Below are positions 26,357 to 34,473 of a stretch of DNA of 64,000 nucleotides, piece by piece (the first letter of the stretch is position 1; the number at the start of each line of letters is the position of its first letter). The notes below the pieces were generated by a model. It worked only from the letters and a program-made list of their open reading frames with translations. It was not told the DNA's origin and ran no database searches. Source of the stretch: UBA2040 sp963977135 (GTDB lineage Bacteria; Bacteroidota; Bacteroidia; Flavobacteriales_D; Crocinitomicaceae); the NCBI GenBank assembly GCA_963977135.1, contig CAXBNN010000002.1, positions 434,001 to 498,000 on the forward strand, written 5' to 3'. The position numbers and the translations under genes were made by a program.

Positions 26357-26953
26357 ATGGTAAAGCGTCGATTTTACTTTATATTTACATTAAAAAAAGT
26401 GAAATCAATATCTATTCTTTTCCTCTCATTTATTATTCTAGCCTCTTGTTCGGACGTCAAAAAATCTAGTCAATTGGCAACAATTGAGGACCTAACTCAA
26501 AAAATTCAAAGCATCAAACAAGAAGTTGTCGAAAACAGAGCTGATTCGGCTAGCAGCTACGCTGACAAATCCGAGCAAATTGAATTGAGGATTAAACATA
26601 ATTATTTCCTCGATACTATCGATATGAAATTCGGCTCAAAAATGGATAGACATAAAAGCATGCGTAAAGCGCTTGCAAAATTGAAAACCAGATATGCCGA
26701 CGTTATTTCTGGATGTGATGAAATGACTGAATCTTTGCGTCAGTTGCATCACGATATAGAAAACGGGGATGGTGACCGAGCCAAATATGCTGAATATTTA
26801 AATTACGAAAAAACGAAATTTGAACAACTAGAAGTACTTTCTAAAGAATATCTTGAATCGAAAAAAGTGAATATGGCTACTTATGAAGAACTGCATAAGG
26901 AGCTTGAAGATTTTTCTTTTAAACTTCAGGACGAAAATAAGAAAGGAAAATAA
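26357..26953 (+). CDS. Coiled-coil lipoprotein, function unknown
   Basis: About 198 residues. A hydrophobic segment ends in the lipobox LASC (SILFLSFIILASC), and the rest is almost wholly alpha-helical with heptad-like spacing and many charged residues. The ATG at 26357 gives a long n-region; a GTG at 26399 would give a more normal lipoprotein signal and is a real alternative. The gene ends 14 bases before a TPR protein gene, so the two probably form an operon and may act together in the envelope. Confidence 0.6.
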   Translation: MVKRRFYFIFTLKKVKSISILFLSFIILASCSDVKKSSQLATIEDLTQKIQSIKQEVVENRADSASSYADKSEQIELRIKHNYFLDTIDMKFGSKMDRHKSMRKALAKLKTRYADVISGCDEMTESLRQLHHDIENGDGDRAKYAEYLNYEKTKFEQLEVLSKEYLESKKVNMATYEELHKELEDFSFKLQDENKKGK

Positions 26954-26967
26954 TCGTTAACTCATTA

Positions 26968-28794
26968 ATGAAAACTATCTTTTGCTTTTTACTTCTTTTG
27001 ATCAGTTCCTTGACATATGCTCAGGGAAATGATGCGCAATTGGCAGATGCTTATTATGCAAGAGGCGAATATGAAAAAGCCATGCCATACAGCGAAAAGG
27101 TTTTTGATCGCGATCCTTCAAAGGCAAATTTTCTTCGTTTGCTCGATTGCTACAACCAAACGAAACAGCTGAAAGATGCTGAAAAACTCCTCAAACGTCA
27201 AGTAAGTGATATGCGGTTTGATTATGACTACCCGGTCATGTTGGGTCAGTTTTACGAAGACAATAACGAGGTTTCTAAAGCAGATAAAATCTACGAAAAA
27301 CTAATCGATGACTTGCCAAATAACCCAAGCGCCATAATAAATATTTACAACGCTTTTCGAACCAAAAATAAAAATGATCTAGCTCTTCAAACCTTGGAAA
27401 AAGGGTTGAAAATATTAAAAACAAGCTACCCTCTTCAAATTCAATTTGCTGATCTATATGGCGCAACAGGCCAAACAAAGAAGATGATGGAATCCTACAT
27501 GGATTTATTAGATAAATATCCATCTTACATTTCGTATGTTCAGAATGTTTTGGCTCGAAAAATAGAATTCTCAAATGACGAAAGCGAAGAATATAATTTT
27601 CTTAAAACGGCATTGCTTGAGAAAGTTCAGAAAGAACCCGAGAATATCACGTATAACAATATGTTGATTTGGCTTTTTATCCAAAAAAGAAACTTTAATG
27701 CCGCTTTGGTTCAAGTTCAAGCGATGGACTTACGAGAAGTTGGAGAAGGTTCAAGAGTCTTTGATCTTGGGAAAATGTGTCTTGAAAACAAGGAGTATGT
27801 TGTTGCTCGTAAAGCATTTAAATATGTTATCGATTTAGGTAGCGACAAACGTTTATTTTATCCAGCAGAAATTGCCCTGTTAAATACTCGTTACGTCGAA
27901 GTCACTACAAACAGAAACTATTCTCCACAAGATGTTCAAGACGCGATTTTGGAATATGAAGGAACTTTAACTCGTTTAGGCTACAAGAGAAATACGCTGG
28001 ATTTGATCCTGGAATTAGCACATATTGAAGCGTTTTATGGGGGAAAGCCGCTATCTGCAATTGATAGGCTAAGCAAAGCTCTTGAGATTCCTGGATTAAC
28101 AGACATGCAAAGAGCTGAAACCAAAATGCAGTTGGCTGACATTGATGTTTTGAATGCCGACATTTGGGAAGCTTCTATCTACTACATGCAGATTGATAAA
28201 GATTTCAAATACGAACCGATAGGTCAAGAGGCGAAATTTAAAAATGCACGTATTTATTATTACGACGGTGAATTTGATTTCGCTCAATCTCAACTTGATG
28301 TTCTAAAACAATCCACTACAAAGTTGATTGCTAATGATGCCATGCAATTGTCCTTATTGATAACTGAAAATTACGGTTTGGATAGTAATTATGAAGCAAT
28401 GTACTGGTTTGCGAAAGGTGATTTGCTGATAGAACAACATAAATACGACGAAGCTTTTGTCTATTTCGACAGTATTCAAACTGTCTACAATTACCATTCC
28501 CTTGGCGACGATATTCTTTTAAAGAAATCCTATGCCATGCAAATGCAAGGAAAGTGGACTGAAGCCGTCCAATATTTGAACGAGTTGTTGAAATACTACC
28601 AGTTCGACATTTTAGCTGATGATGCCGTTTTCCAATTGGGTGATATTTACCAGAATCAATTGAATGACAGCGAAAAAGCTTCGGAATATTACCGCAAAAT
28701 TCTCTTTGACTATAAAGGAAGTTTATACACAATAGAAGCGAGAAAACGTTTCAGAATTCTCCGAGGCGATAAAATAAGCGATGACGAATTGTAG
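26968..28794 (+). CDS. Secreted tetratricopeptide-repeat protein
   Basis: A 608-residue protein with a signal peptide (cleavage after SLTYAQ) and a solenoid of TPR-like helical hairpins along most of its length, clear at about 25-190 (ADAYYARGEYEKAMPYSEKV) and again near 470-590 (KYDEAFVYFDSIQ; YRKILFDYKGS). Such proteins scaffold envelope complexes; the partner here is unknown, but the preceding coiled-coil lipoprotein is a candidate. No enzymatic motif is visible. Confidence 0.8.
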   Translation: MKTIFCFLLLLISSLTYAQGNDAQLADAYYARGEYEKAMPYSEKVFDRDPSKANFLRLLDCYNQTKQLKDAEKLLKRQVSDMRFDYDYPVMLGQFYEDNNEVSKADKIYEKLIDDLPNNPSAIINIYNAFRTKNKNDLALQTLEKGLKILKTSYPLQIQFADLYGATGQTKKMMESYMDLLDKYPSYISYVQNVLARKIEFSNDESEEYNFLKTALLEKVQKEPENITYNNMLIWLFIQKRNFNAALVQVQAMDLREVGEGSRVFDLGKMCLENKEYVVARKAFKYVIDLGSDKRLFYPAEIALLNTRYVEVTTNRNYSPQDVQDAILEYEGTLTRLGYKRNTLDLILELAHIEAFYGGKPLSAIDRLSKALEIPGLTDMQRAETKMQLADIDVLNADIWEASIYYMQIDKDFKYEPIGQEAKFKNARIYYYDGEFDFAQSQLDVLKQSTTKLIANDAMQLSLLITENYGLDSNYEAMYWFAKGDLLIEQHKYDEAFVYFDSIQTVYNYHSLGDDILLKKSYAMQMQGKWTEAVQYLNELLKYYQFDILADDAVFQLGDIYQNQLNDSEKASEYYRKILFDYKGSLYTIEARKRFRILRGDKISDDEL

Positions 28795-28835
28795 GTTTCA
28801 CAAAACCAAACTCACTCATTAAACGTTTATTCAGT

Positions 28836-29486
28836 ATGAAATCAATTATTCTATCATTAATTGTATTTGGGGCAATGGCCTGTCAAAATACAACTGCGAA
28901 TGTATCAGCAGAATCGTCAGACAAATCCACAGAAAATCTTTCTCAAGAACCAATAGAAACCAACGCTGTAGCCTATTTTGCTAGCGGATGTTTTTGGTGT
29001 GTTGAGGCGGTTTTCGAATCCGTAAAAGGAGTTGGTGAAGTAGAATCCGGTTATTCTGGCGGAAGTGCAAAAGATGCTGATTATCAATCCGTAAGTAGCG
29101 GAACAACCAAACATGCCGAAGTTGTAAAAGTGTATTACGATTCAACTGTTGTTTCTTATTCCACCTTGCTTAAAGTGTTTTTTGGTTCACATGACCCATC
29201 TACAATAAATCAACAAGGTCCCGACCGAGGGACACAATACCGTTCAGCAATATTCTATCAAAATGATCAAGAAAAACAATTGGCCGATGAGTACATTGCT
29301 CAGCTTTTAAAAGAAAAGAAATTCTCGAGAATAACGACGGAATTAGTCCCTTATGAGAAATTCTACATCGCGGAAGAATATCATCAAAATTACGAAAGAC
29401 TGAATCCAAATCAAGGATATGTTAGAGCAGTTTCTATTCCAAGGTTGAATGCTTTTAAAGCAAAATTCCCGGAACTACTTAAGTAA
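28836..29486 (+). CDS. msrA: Peptide-methionine (S)-S-oxide reductase, lipoprotein form
   Basis: Repairs methionine-S-sulfoxide in proteins. The catalytic motif GCFWCVEAVFE is near residue 51 and the core runs to about 205; YHQNYERLNPNQGYV supplies a further conserved region. Unlike cytosolic MsrA, the 216-residue protein has a lipoprotein signal (VFGAMACQN), so it is predicted to be anchored facing the periplasm or outer surface. No MsrB domain or partner gene lies next to it. Confidence 0.95.
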   Translation: MKSIILSLIVFGAMACQNTTANVSAESSDKSTENLSQEPIETNAVAYFASGCFWCVEAVFESVKGVGEVESGYSGGSAKDADYQSVSSGTTKHAEVVKVYYDSTVVSYSTLLKVFFGSHDPSTINQQGPDRGTQYRSAIFYQNDQEKQLADEYIAQLLKEKKFSRITTELVPYEKFYIAEEYHQNYERLNPNQGYVRAVSIPRLNAFKAKFPELLK

Positions 29487-29500
29487 TTGGAGGAGCTGTG

Positions 29501-29684
29501 TGCCGGCTATTTGAAGCCTAACGGCATTGGACGTATACAACGCTTAAATTTGAAGTGCTACGCACATTGAAAAATTCTTTAATGTGCGTAGCACTTTAAA
29601 TAGCTGGCACAATACACATCAATGTGCGAAGCACCTCAAATAACCGACACAATACGCATCAATCCTCGCAGCACTTCAAATAAC
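29501..29684. repeat. Intergenic palindromic repeat cluster 2
   Basis: Two forward and three inverted units. Outer arms TGCCGGCTATTT and AAATAGCTGGCA enclose an inner hairpin with 21-bp arms (29548-29568 with 29581-29601, one mismatch) and a 12-base loop. The stretch 29523-29568 is 45/46 identical to 32019-32064. It lies between msrA and the thioesterase gene. Confidence 0.85.
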
Positions 29685-29710
29685 TCAATGTTACACATCA
29701 AATAATTAAT

Positions 29711-29718
29711 TAATTTTG
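29711..29718 (+). promoter_or_regulatory. -7 promoter box for the thioesterase gene
   Basis: TAATTTTG matches TAnnTTTG and lies 10 bases upstream of the ATG, just beyond repeat cluster 2. Confidence 0.45.
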
Positions 29719-29728
29719 TCCAAAAAAA

Positions 29729-30250
29729 ATGGCGGTAAAATCAAAAAAAGCATCAGAAAGTAAAGCAATAACTACAAAAGTTGTTTTACCAAATGATACG
29801 AATACACACAACAACCTTTTTGGAGGTCAGCTTTTGGCTTGGATGGACGTTATCGCAAGTATAGCAGCACATAGGCATTGTAAACGAGTTGTTGTAACAG
29901 CATCCGTAAATAATGTTTCTTTTAATCACCCTATTGCACATTCATCTATTGTAACATTAGAGGCAAAGGTTTCACGTGCTTTCAATACTTCTATGGAAAT
30001 TTTCATCGATGTTTTTGTTGAAGATTTTGTAACTGGCGAACGCATTAAATGCAATGAAGCCATTTATACTTTTGTTGCGGTTGATCAAAACGGAGGAAGC
30101 ATCCCAGTTCCAGAATTAATCCCTGAAACAGAAGAAGAGATTCAACGCTTTGAAGGTGCATTAAGAAGAAAACAATTGAGTTTAATCCTAGCCGGAAAAA
30201 TGAAGCCTTCTGAGGCAACTGAGTTGAAGAAATTGTTTTTGGGAGAGTAA
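29729..30250 (+). CDS. Acyl-CoA thioesterase (hotdog fold, YciA/BACH type)
   Basis: A 173-residue single-hotdog enzyme that hydrolyses acyl-CoA. The family signature is NDTNTHNNLFGGQLLAWMD near residue 22, carrying the catalytic Asn/Asp region, followed by the helix IASIAAHRHC and SVNNVSFNHPI. Length fits a YciA-like protein with a C-terminal helical tail. Chain-length preference is not predictable. Convergent with rplY; a shared terminator lies between. Confidence 0.93.
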   Translation: MAVKSKKASESKAITTKVVLPNDTNTHNNLFGGQLLAWMDVIASIAAHRHCKRVVVTASVNNVSFNHPIAHSSIVTLEAKVSRAFNTSMEIFIDVFVEDFVTGERIKCNEAIYTFVAVDQNGGSIPVPELIPETEEEIQRFEGALRRKQLSLILAGKMKPSEATELKKLFLGE

Positions 30251-30267
30251 GAAAATCAGATAACAAA

Positions 30268-30298
30268 AAAACGGGCGACCCATATGGATCGCCCGTTT
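30268..30298. terminator. Bidirectional terminator between thioesterase gene and rplY
   Basis: AAACGGGCGA pairs with TCGCCCGTTT; a central CCATATGG extends the stem. A-run on the left and T-rich right side permit use in both directions. Confidence 0.8.
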
Positions 30299-30317
30299 GT
30301 ATTTTAATAGATTTCGA

Positions 30318-30944
30318 TTATTCTCCTGCTTCTGAATCAGAACCTTCAGCTGCTTCCGCCGCTGCTTCTTCTGCTTCCGCTTCTTCTTCTTCATCAACAG
30401 ATACTCTAGAACGAGCAACTGAAACGATAACTGCATTTGCAGCATCTAAGAATTTCACTTTATCATTAGCGATATCTTTGATACGGATTGCTTGACCAAT
30501 ACGCAAGTTTGTAATGTCAACAACAATTGCTTCTGGTAAATCTGCCGGTAAAGCTTGAATGCTCAAACGACGGAAGATTTGCATCAAACGTCCACCGTTC
30601 AAAACACCTCTTGAATTTCCTGTCAAACGAACTGGTAAACCAACTTTCACTTCTTTCTTATCATTTAATTCTAAGAAATCAACGTGTTGGATTGTACCTT
30701 TAACTGGATGCTGTTGCAATTCCTGAATGATACCAACTGCCTTTTTACCATCAACGTCCAATTCTACTTGGAATACATCTGGTGAGTAAACAATTTTCTC
30801 AATGTCATTTGCTTTTACAGCGAAGGCAGTTTGTTCTCCTTGACCGTAAAGCACACAAGGAACTAAACCTGCGTCTCTCGTCGCTTTCGCTCCTTTTTTC
30901 CCTACGTTCGCTCTAAGCGAACCGCTCAATTGTACTTTTTTCAT
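30318..30944 (-). CDS. rplY: 50S ribosomal protein L25 (general stress protein Ctc form)
   Basis: A 208-residue protein with the L25 5S-rRNA-binding domain at about 1-92 (GSLRANVGKKGAKATRDAGLVPCVLYG) and the C-terminal TL5/Ctc beta domain at about 95-180. The last ~25 residues are a very acidic Glu/Ala tail, common in Bacteroidota L25. The gene follows prs by 9 bases on the same strand, the classic prs-rplY pairing. Confidence 0.96.
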   Translation of the reverse strand: MKKVQLSGSLRANVGKKGAKATRDAGLVPCVLYGQGEQTAFAVKANDIEKIVYSPDVFQVELDVDGKKAVGIIQELQQHPVKGTIQHVDFLELNDKKEVKVGLPVRLTGNSRGVLNGGRLMQIFRRLSIQALPADLPEAIVVDITNLRIGQAIRIKDIANDKVKFLDAANAVIVSVARSRVSVDEEEEAEAEEAAAEAAEGSDSEAGE

Positions 30945-30953
30945 TATTTATGT

Positions 30954-31889
30954 TTAAGATATTACAAAATGTGAACTGATGGATTGATTATTAACCATTC
31001 TTCGAATTACATCAGCGAATAAATCAGAGACTGTACATACTCTGATTTTATCACTTTTTTGTTTCAAAGGAATGGTATCGGTAACGATCAATTCCGTCAA
31101 TTTTGATTTTTCGATGCGTTCGTATGCTGGGCCTGATAAAACAGCATGTGTACAAAATGCTCGAACGCTCAAAGCGCCCTGCGACATAAACAAATCAGCT
31201 GCTGCTGTTAATGTTCCTGCTGTATCACACATATCATCTACCAAGATAACATCTTTGCCTTTCACATCACCAATCACGGTCATTTCGGCAACTTCATTTG
31301 GTTTTCTTCTTTGTTTGTGACAAAGTGCCAAACCTATTTCTAATTTCTTCGCGTAAGAATTTGCTCTTTTCGCTCCACCTGCATCTGGCGCTGCCATGAT
31401 AAGGTTTCCAGTATTTAAATTTTTAATTTCTTCCAAAAAGATAGTTGAAGCAAATAAGTGATCAACTGGCACTTCAAAGAACCCTTGAATTTGATCAGCA
31501 TGCAAGTCCATTGTCATAACTCGATCTACTCCAGCCGACATTAACATGTTTGCTACTAATTTAGCACCAATTGCAACACGTGGTTTGTCTTTTCTGTCCT
31601 GACGAGCAAATCCAAAATATGGAATAACAGCAATGATTTTTCTAGCAGAAGCTCTTCGAGCCGCATCGATCATTAAAAGCAATTCAAATAAATTCTCGGT
31701 TGGAGGCATTGTACTTTGAACAATAAATACATCTTGTCCACGCACAGTTTCTTCGAATGACGGTTGGAATTCCCCATCGCTAAAGTCTACAACTTTTACA
31801 TCTCCTAAAGAAATACCGTACTTTTTAGCAATTTGCTCTGCTAAACCATTTGATGCTCTTCCTGAAAATATTTTTACTCCGATCGACAT
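30954..31889 (-). CDS. prs: Ribose-phosphate pyrophosphokinase (PRPP synthetase)
   Basis: Makes PRPP from ribose 5-phosphate and ATP for nucleotide, His and Trp synthesis. 311 residues, the usual class I length. Visible motifs are the ATP/flexible-loop RQDRKDKPR near residue 98 and the PRPP-binding VDDMCDTAGT near 217. The N-terminus IKIFSG-like (VKIFSGRASNGL) confirms the start. First gene of the prs-rplY operon with a promoter box just upstream. Confidence 0.97.
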   Translation of the reverse strand: MSIGVKIFSGRASNGLAEQIAKKYGISLGDVKVVDFSDGEFQPSFEETVRGQDVFIVQSTMPPTENLFELLLMIDAARRASARKIIAVIPYFGFARQDRKDKPRVAIGAKLVANMLMSAGVDRVMTMDLHADQIQGFFEVPVDHLFASTIFLEEIKNLNTGNLIMAAPDAGGAKRANSYAKKLEIGLALCHKQRRKPNEVAEMTVIGDVKGKDVILVDDMCDTAGTLTAAADLFMSQGALSVRAFCTHAVLSGPAYERIEKSKLTELIVTDTIPLKQKSDKIRVCTVSDLFADVIRRMVNNQSISSHFVIS

Positions 31890-31909
31890 GCCTATCTCTT
31901 TTGAGGGTG

Positions 31910-31917
31910 CAAAGATA
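31910..31917 (-). promoter_or_regulatory. -7 promoter box for prs-rplY
   Basis: The minus strand reads TATCTTTGCACC, the same 12-mer as upstream of era; the ATG is 20 bases downstream. Confidence 0.5.
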
Positions 31918-31960
31918 AGTTAACTATCTGAATATCGGAAATAAAACGGATGCATATTGT

Positions 31961-32160
31961 GGAGTTATTTGAAGGCTTTGGAATTGGATGTGTGTGGTGT
32001 AAGTTATTTGAAACCTTCGGCATTGGACGTATACAACGCTTAAATTTGAAGTGCTTCGCACATTAATAAATTCCGCAATGACCAAAGCTCTTCAAATAAC
32101 TGGTACAATGTACGTCCAATGTGCGCAGCACTTCAAATAACCGACACAAAGCTCATCCAA
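31961..32160. repeat. Intergenic palindromic repeat cluster 3
   Basis: Three forward units (31963, 32003, 32044) followed by two inverted units ending CTTCAAATAAC near 32099 and 32139. It contains the 46-bp block shared with cluster 2. It begins 43 bases upstream of the prs promoter box and ends 12 bases before the 3' end of the S23-like gene. Confidence 0.85.
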
Positions 32161-32172
32161 TCTCCACAGGAC

Positions 32173-32565
32173 TTATCGCTTGAATTTATTTCCTCTATGT
32201 TCGGTTTGCTTGAGGTAGTTTGAAAAATAATTTAGTTGTGAAACTATATCCACGCAATGACGCCGCATTTTTTCAAATTCAGTATTTGTGATCAATTCCA
32301 AATCCATCGCTCGGTATAATTGCGACCTTAACTCGTCGGCACTGCCAGAAGAATAAGATAAAAACAAAATAAACTCCTTAGTTCCTTGTCGACCATGACC
32401 TTCTGCAATATTATCCATCACACTTCCAGCAGTTTTGAAAATATGATTGACTAAGAATCCGAATTTTCTATCGTCTTTTTCCATTAAAAGTTGATACAAA
32501 TCTTTGTTCAAGAGTCTGGAAGTTTGCCAAACTTTAAGTTCTTCAAAAGTAGAATAAGTAGCCAT
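32173..32565 (-). CDS. Four-helix-bundle protein (S23/23S rRNA intervening-sequence protein family)
   Basis: A 130-residue all-helical protein with the family pattern: FEELKVWQTSRLLNKDLYQL at the start, a central IAEGHGRQGTKEFILFL and SGSADELRSQLYRA in helix 3. The family was first seen inside 23S rRNA intervening sequences; chromosomal copies in Bacteroidota are common and of unknown function, and the related Avd protein serves diversity-generating retroelements. There is no rRNA or reverse transcriptase here. Repeat clusters 3 and 4 bracket the gene on both sides, which suggests it may travel with them. Confidence 0.9.
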   Translation of the reverse strand: MATYSTFEELKVWQTSRLLNKDLYQLLMEKDDRKFGFLVNHIFKTAGSVMDNIAEGHGRQGTKEFILFLSYSSGSADELRSQLYRAMDLELITNTEFEKMRRHCVDIVSQLNYFSNYLKQTEHRGNKFKR

Positions 32566-32633
32566 TTTTTAACTTTTTACTATTAATTTAGTGAGAATTA
32601 TCATTACAATACAAAAATTGGGCGTTGTTTATT

Positions 32634-32784
32634 GAGTTATTTGAAGCCTTCGGCATTGGATGAACTGTGTGGAGTTATTTGAAGCCTTCGGCATTAAAAA
32701 ATGTGCGGAGCACTTCAAATAGCGGTCAAAAACCACTTTCAATGTACGCAGCACTTCAAATAACCGGTACAATACTCATCCAAT
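32634..32784. repeat. Intergenic palindromic repeat cluster 4
   Basis: Two forward units (GAGTTATTTGAAGCCTTCGG at 32634 and again at 32672) and two inverted units ending CTTCAAATAGC and CTTCAAATAACCGG. It ends 4 bases before the SRAP start codon and lies upstream of the S23-like gene, so it occupies most of this divergent promoter region. Confidence 0.85.
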
Positions 32785-32788
32785 AAAT

Positions 32789-33502
32789 ATGTGTTACAGT
32801 AACTCCCTCACCTCAAAAAACGTCGATCTTTCTAAAAAGTACAAGAAAGAAATACCATCAGAAATAGCTGAGGAGCCTCTATTTCATGCAAGTGGATTTT
32901 CATTTCCAGAATGGCGAGTCGTAACGAAAGAACCCCACATTTCTGTAATGAACTGGGGGCTCATTCCGCATTGGTTTACGGGTGGAAATTGGACTGAAAT
33001 TGCTTCCAAAACTTTAAATGCTAGGAGTGAAACGGTACTTGAAAAAGCTTCTTTTAAACAATTAATTGGCAGAAATCATTGTATTATTCCATCAACTGGA
33101 TTTTTTGAATATCAAACAAGAGGAAAAGAAAAAGTACCCTATTTTGTCTATCCAAAAAAAGACAAATTGTTTTCAATGGCTGGAATTTACGATGAACATC
33201 TGGATACCAAAACTGGAGAAAAAAAATACTCATTCTCCATCATAACCTCAGAGGCAAATGAATTCATGTCAGAAATACACAATTCGAAAAAACGAATGCC
33301 GATAATGCTAAACGATGAGCAAATTGATGGTTGGCTCCATGCTTCAGAAAATGAAGTGAAACAATTCTTTGAAAAAACTCCGAACGAACTATTTGCGGGG
33401 CATACGATCGATCCGAAACTTTTGAAAAGCGCAAACCGCAATACGCCAGAGATTCAACAAGAGTTTATAATTACTCGTTTCGAGCAAGGAAGTTTATTCT
33501 GA
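32789..33502 (+). CDS. SOS response-associated peptidase (SRAP; YedK/HMCES family)
   Basis: Crosslinks to abasic sites in single-stranded DNA through Cys2 and shields them. The 237-residue protein begins MCYSN, leaving the required Cys as residue 1 after Met removal. Other active-site residues are visible: Asn in LNARSE near 78, Glu in STGFFEYQ near 107 and His in SEIHNSKKRMPIM near 163. The gene stands alone; it converges with the dihydrouridine synthase gene and overlaps it by 9 bases. Its 5' leader consists of the end of repeat cluster 4. Confidence 0.95.
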   Translation: MCYSNSLTSKNVDLSKKYKKEIPSEIAEEPLFHASGFSFPEWRVVTKEPHISVMNWGLIPHWFTGGNWTEIASKTLNARSETVLEKASFKQLIGRNHCIIPSTGFFEYQTRGKEKVPYFVYPKKDKLFSMAGIYDEHLDTKTGEKKYSFSIITSEANEFMSEIHNSKKRMPIMLNDEQIDGWLHASENEVKQFFEKTPNELFAGHTIDPKLLKSANRNTPEIQQEFIITRFEQGSLF

Positions 33503-34456
33503 AATAATTTCGTGTTCTAAAATTTCATCCACCGCATCTTGATAATCTTCTAAAGTCCTCGCTTTTTTTATCTTTTTTAGTGGCTTTTTTATGTCTTCAA
33601 AAAGAATAGAGAAATACTCCCAGTAGGAATACATCTTTAATAAAACATTCGTTGAACCCGAAAGAGCTGCCGAAAATTCTTGGAACAATTCATCATGAAA
33701 GGATCTAAAAATTTCGTTTTTATTATCGGGCAATTTTGAACTCTTATTTTTGATTTTACTGGGTAAAAATGGATCTGCAATCAATCCTCGACCAATCATC
33801 CAATGATCTAAAGTTGGGAATCTTTCCACCAAAGCCTCATATGCCTCTACTGAAGTAATGTCGCCATTGTAATAAATCTTGTGACTTGTGGACTTAAGAC
33901 AATTCTCAAATGAATCCAAATCAACTGGACCCTTGTAAAGTTGTTTTCCAATTCTAGCGTGGATAGCAATATTCTTAATAGGATATTTTTCTAATAAAGG
34001 AAAAACATCTAAAATCTCGGTTGGATTCTCATAACCCATTCGCATTTTCATCGACACAATTATGTCTGATTCTGCATGAACTTTTTCCAAAATACCATCG
34101 ATTCTATTGGCATCGGCTATTAATCCAGAACCCATGCAACGCTTTGTTACCATTGGATACGGACATCCTAAGTTCCAATTAAGCTCTTTATAACCCAAAG
34201 ATTGAACGTACTTGGCAACGAATAGAAACTCATCTGCATCGTTCGTCATGATTTGAGGAATTACGTTGAGCATATTATTATTTGTCGGTAAAATATCTCT
34301 TTCGTAGGCTGATTTAATTTCCAACTTTCCATTCAAACGAATGTACGGTGAGTAATACGTATCAATACCTCCAAAATGCCGATTCAAAGCATTCCGAAAT
34401 CGAAAATCTGTGAAGCCTTGCAATGGCGATGAAAGTAAAACGTGTTTGTTTTCCAA
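33494..34456 (-). CDS. tRNA-dihydrouridine synthase (Dus family)
   Basis: FMN-dependent reduction of uridine in tRNA D-loops. 320 residues. Start SPLQGFTDFRFRN fits the TIM-barrel opening; the catalytic Cys lies in GCPYPMVTKRCMGSGLI near 98-114, the FMN/substrate motifs are SMKMRMGY near 137 and HARIGKQLYKG near 167, and YNGDI near 197. Overall it looks closest to the DusC-type subgroup, but which tRNA position it modifies cannot be decided here. Confidence 0.93.
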   Translation of the reverse strand: MENKHVLLSSPLQGFTDFRFRNALNRHFGGIDTYYSPYIRLNGKLEIKSAYERDILPTNNNMLNVIPQIMTNDADEFLFVAKYVQSLGYKELNWNLGCPYPMVTKRCMGSGLIADANRIDGILEKVHAESDIIVSMKMRMGYENPTEILDVFPLLEKYPIKNIAIHARIGKQLYKGPVDLDSFENCLKSTSHKIYYNGDITSVEAYEALVERFPTLDHWMIGRGLIADPFLPSKIKNKSSKLPDNKNEIFRSFHDELFQEFSAALSGSTNVLLKMYSYWEYFSILFEDIKKPLKKIKKARTLEDYQDAVDEILEHEIISE

Positions 34457-34473
34457 AGTTAGTCTGAGTGCTA

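Noticed and set aside
31961..32784. Possible CRISPR array because of several similar short repeats
   Set aside because: Units occur in both orientations, spacing is irregular, there are no unique spacers of uniform length, and no cas gene is near.
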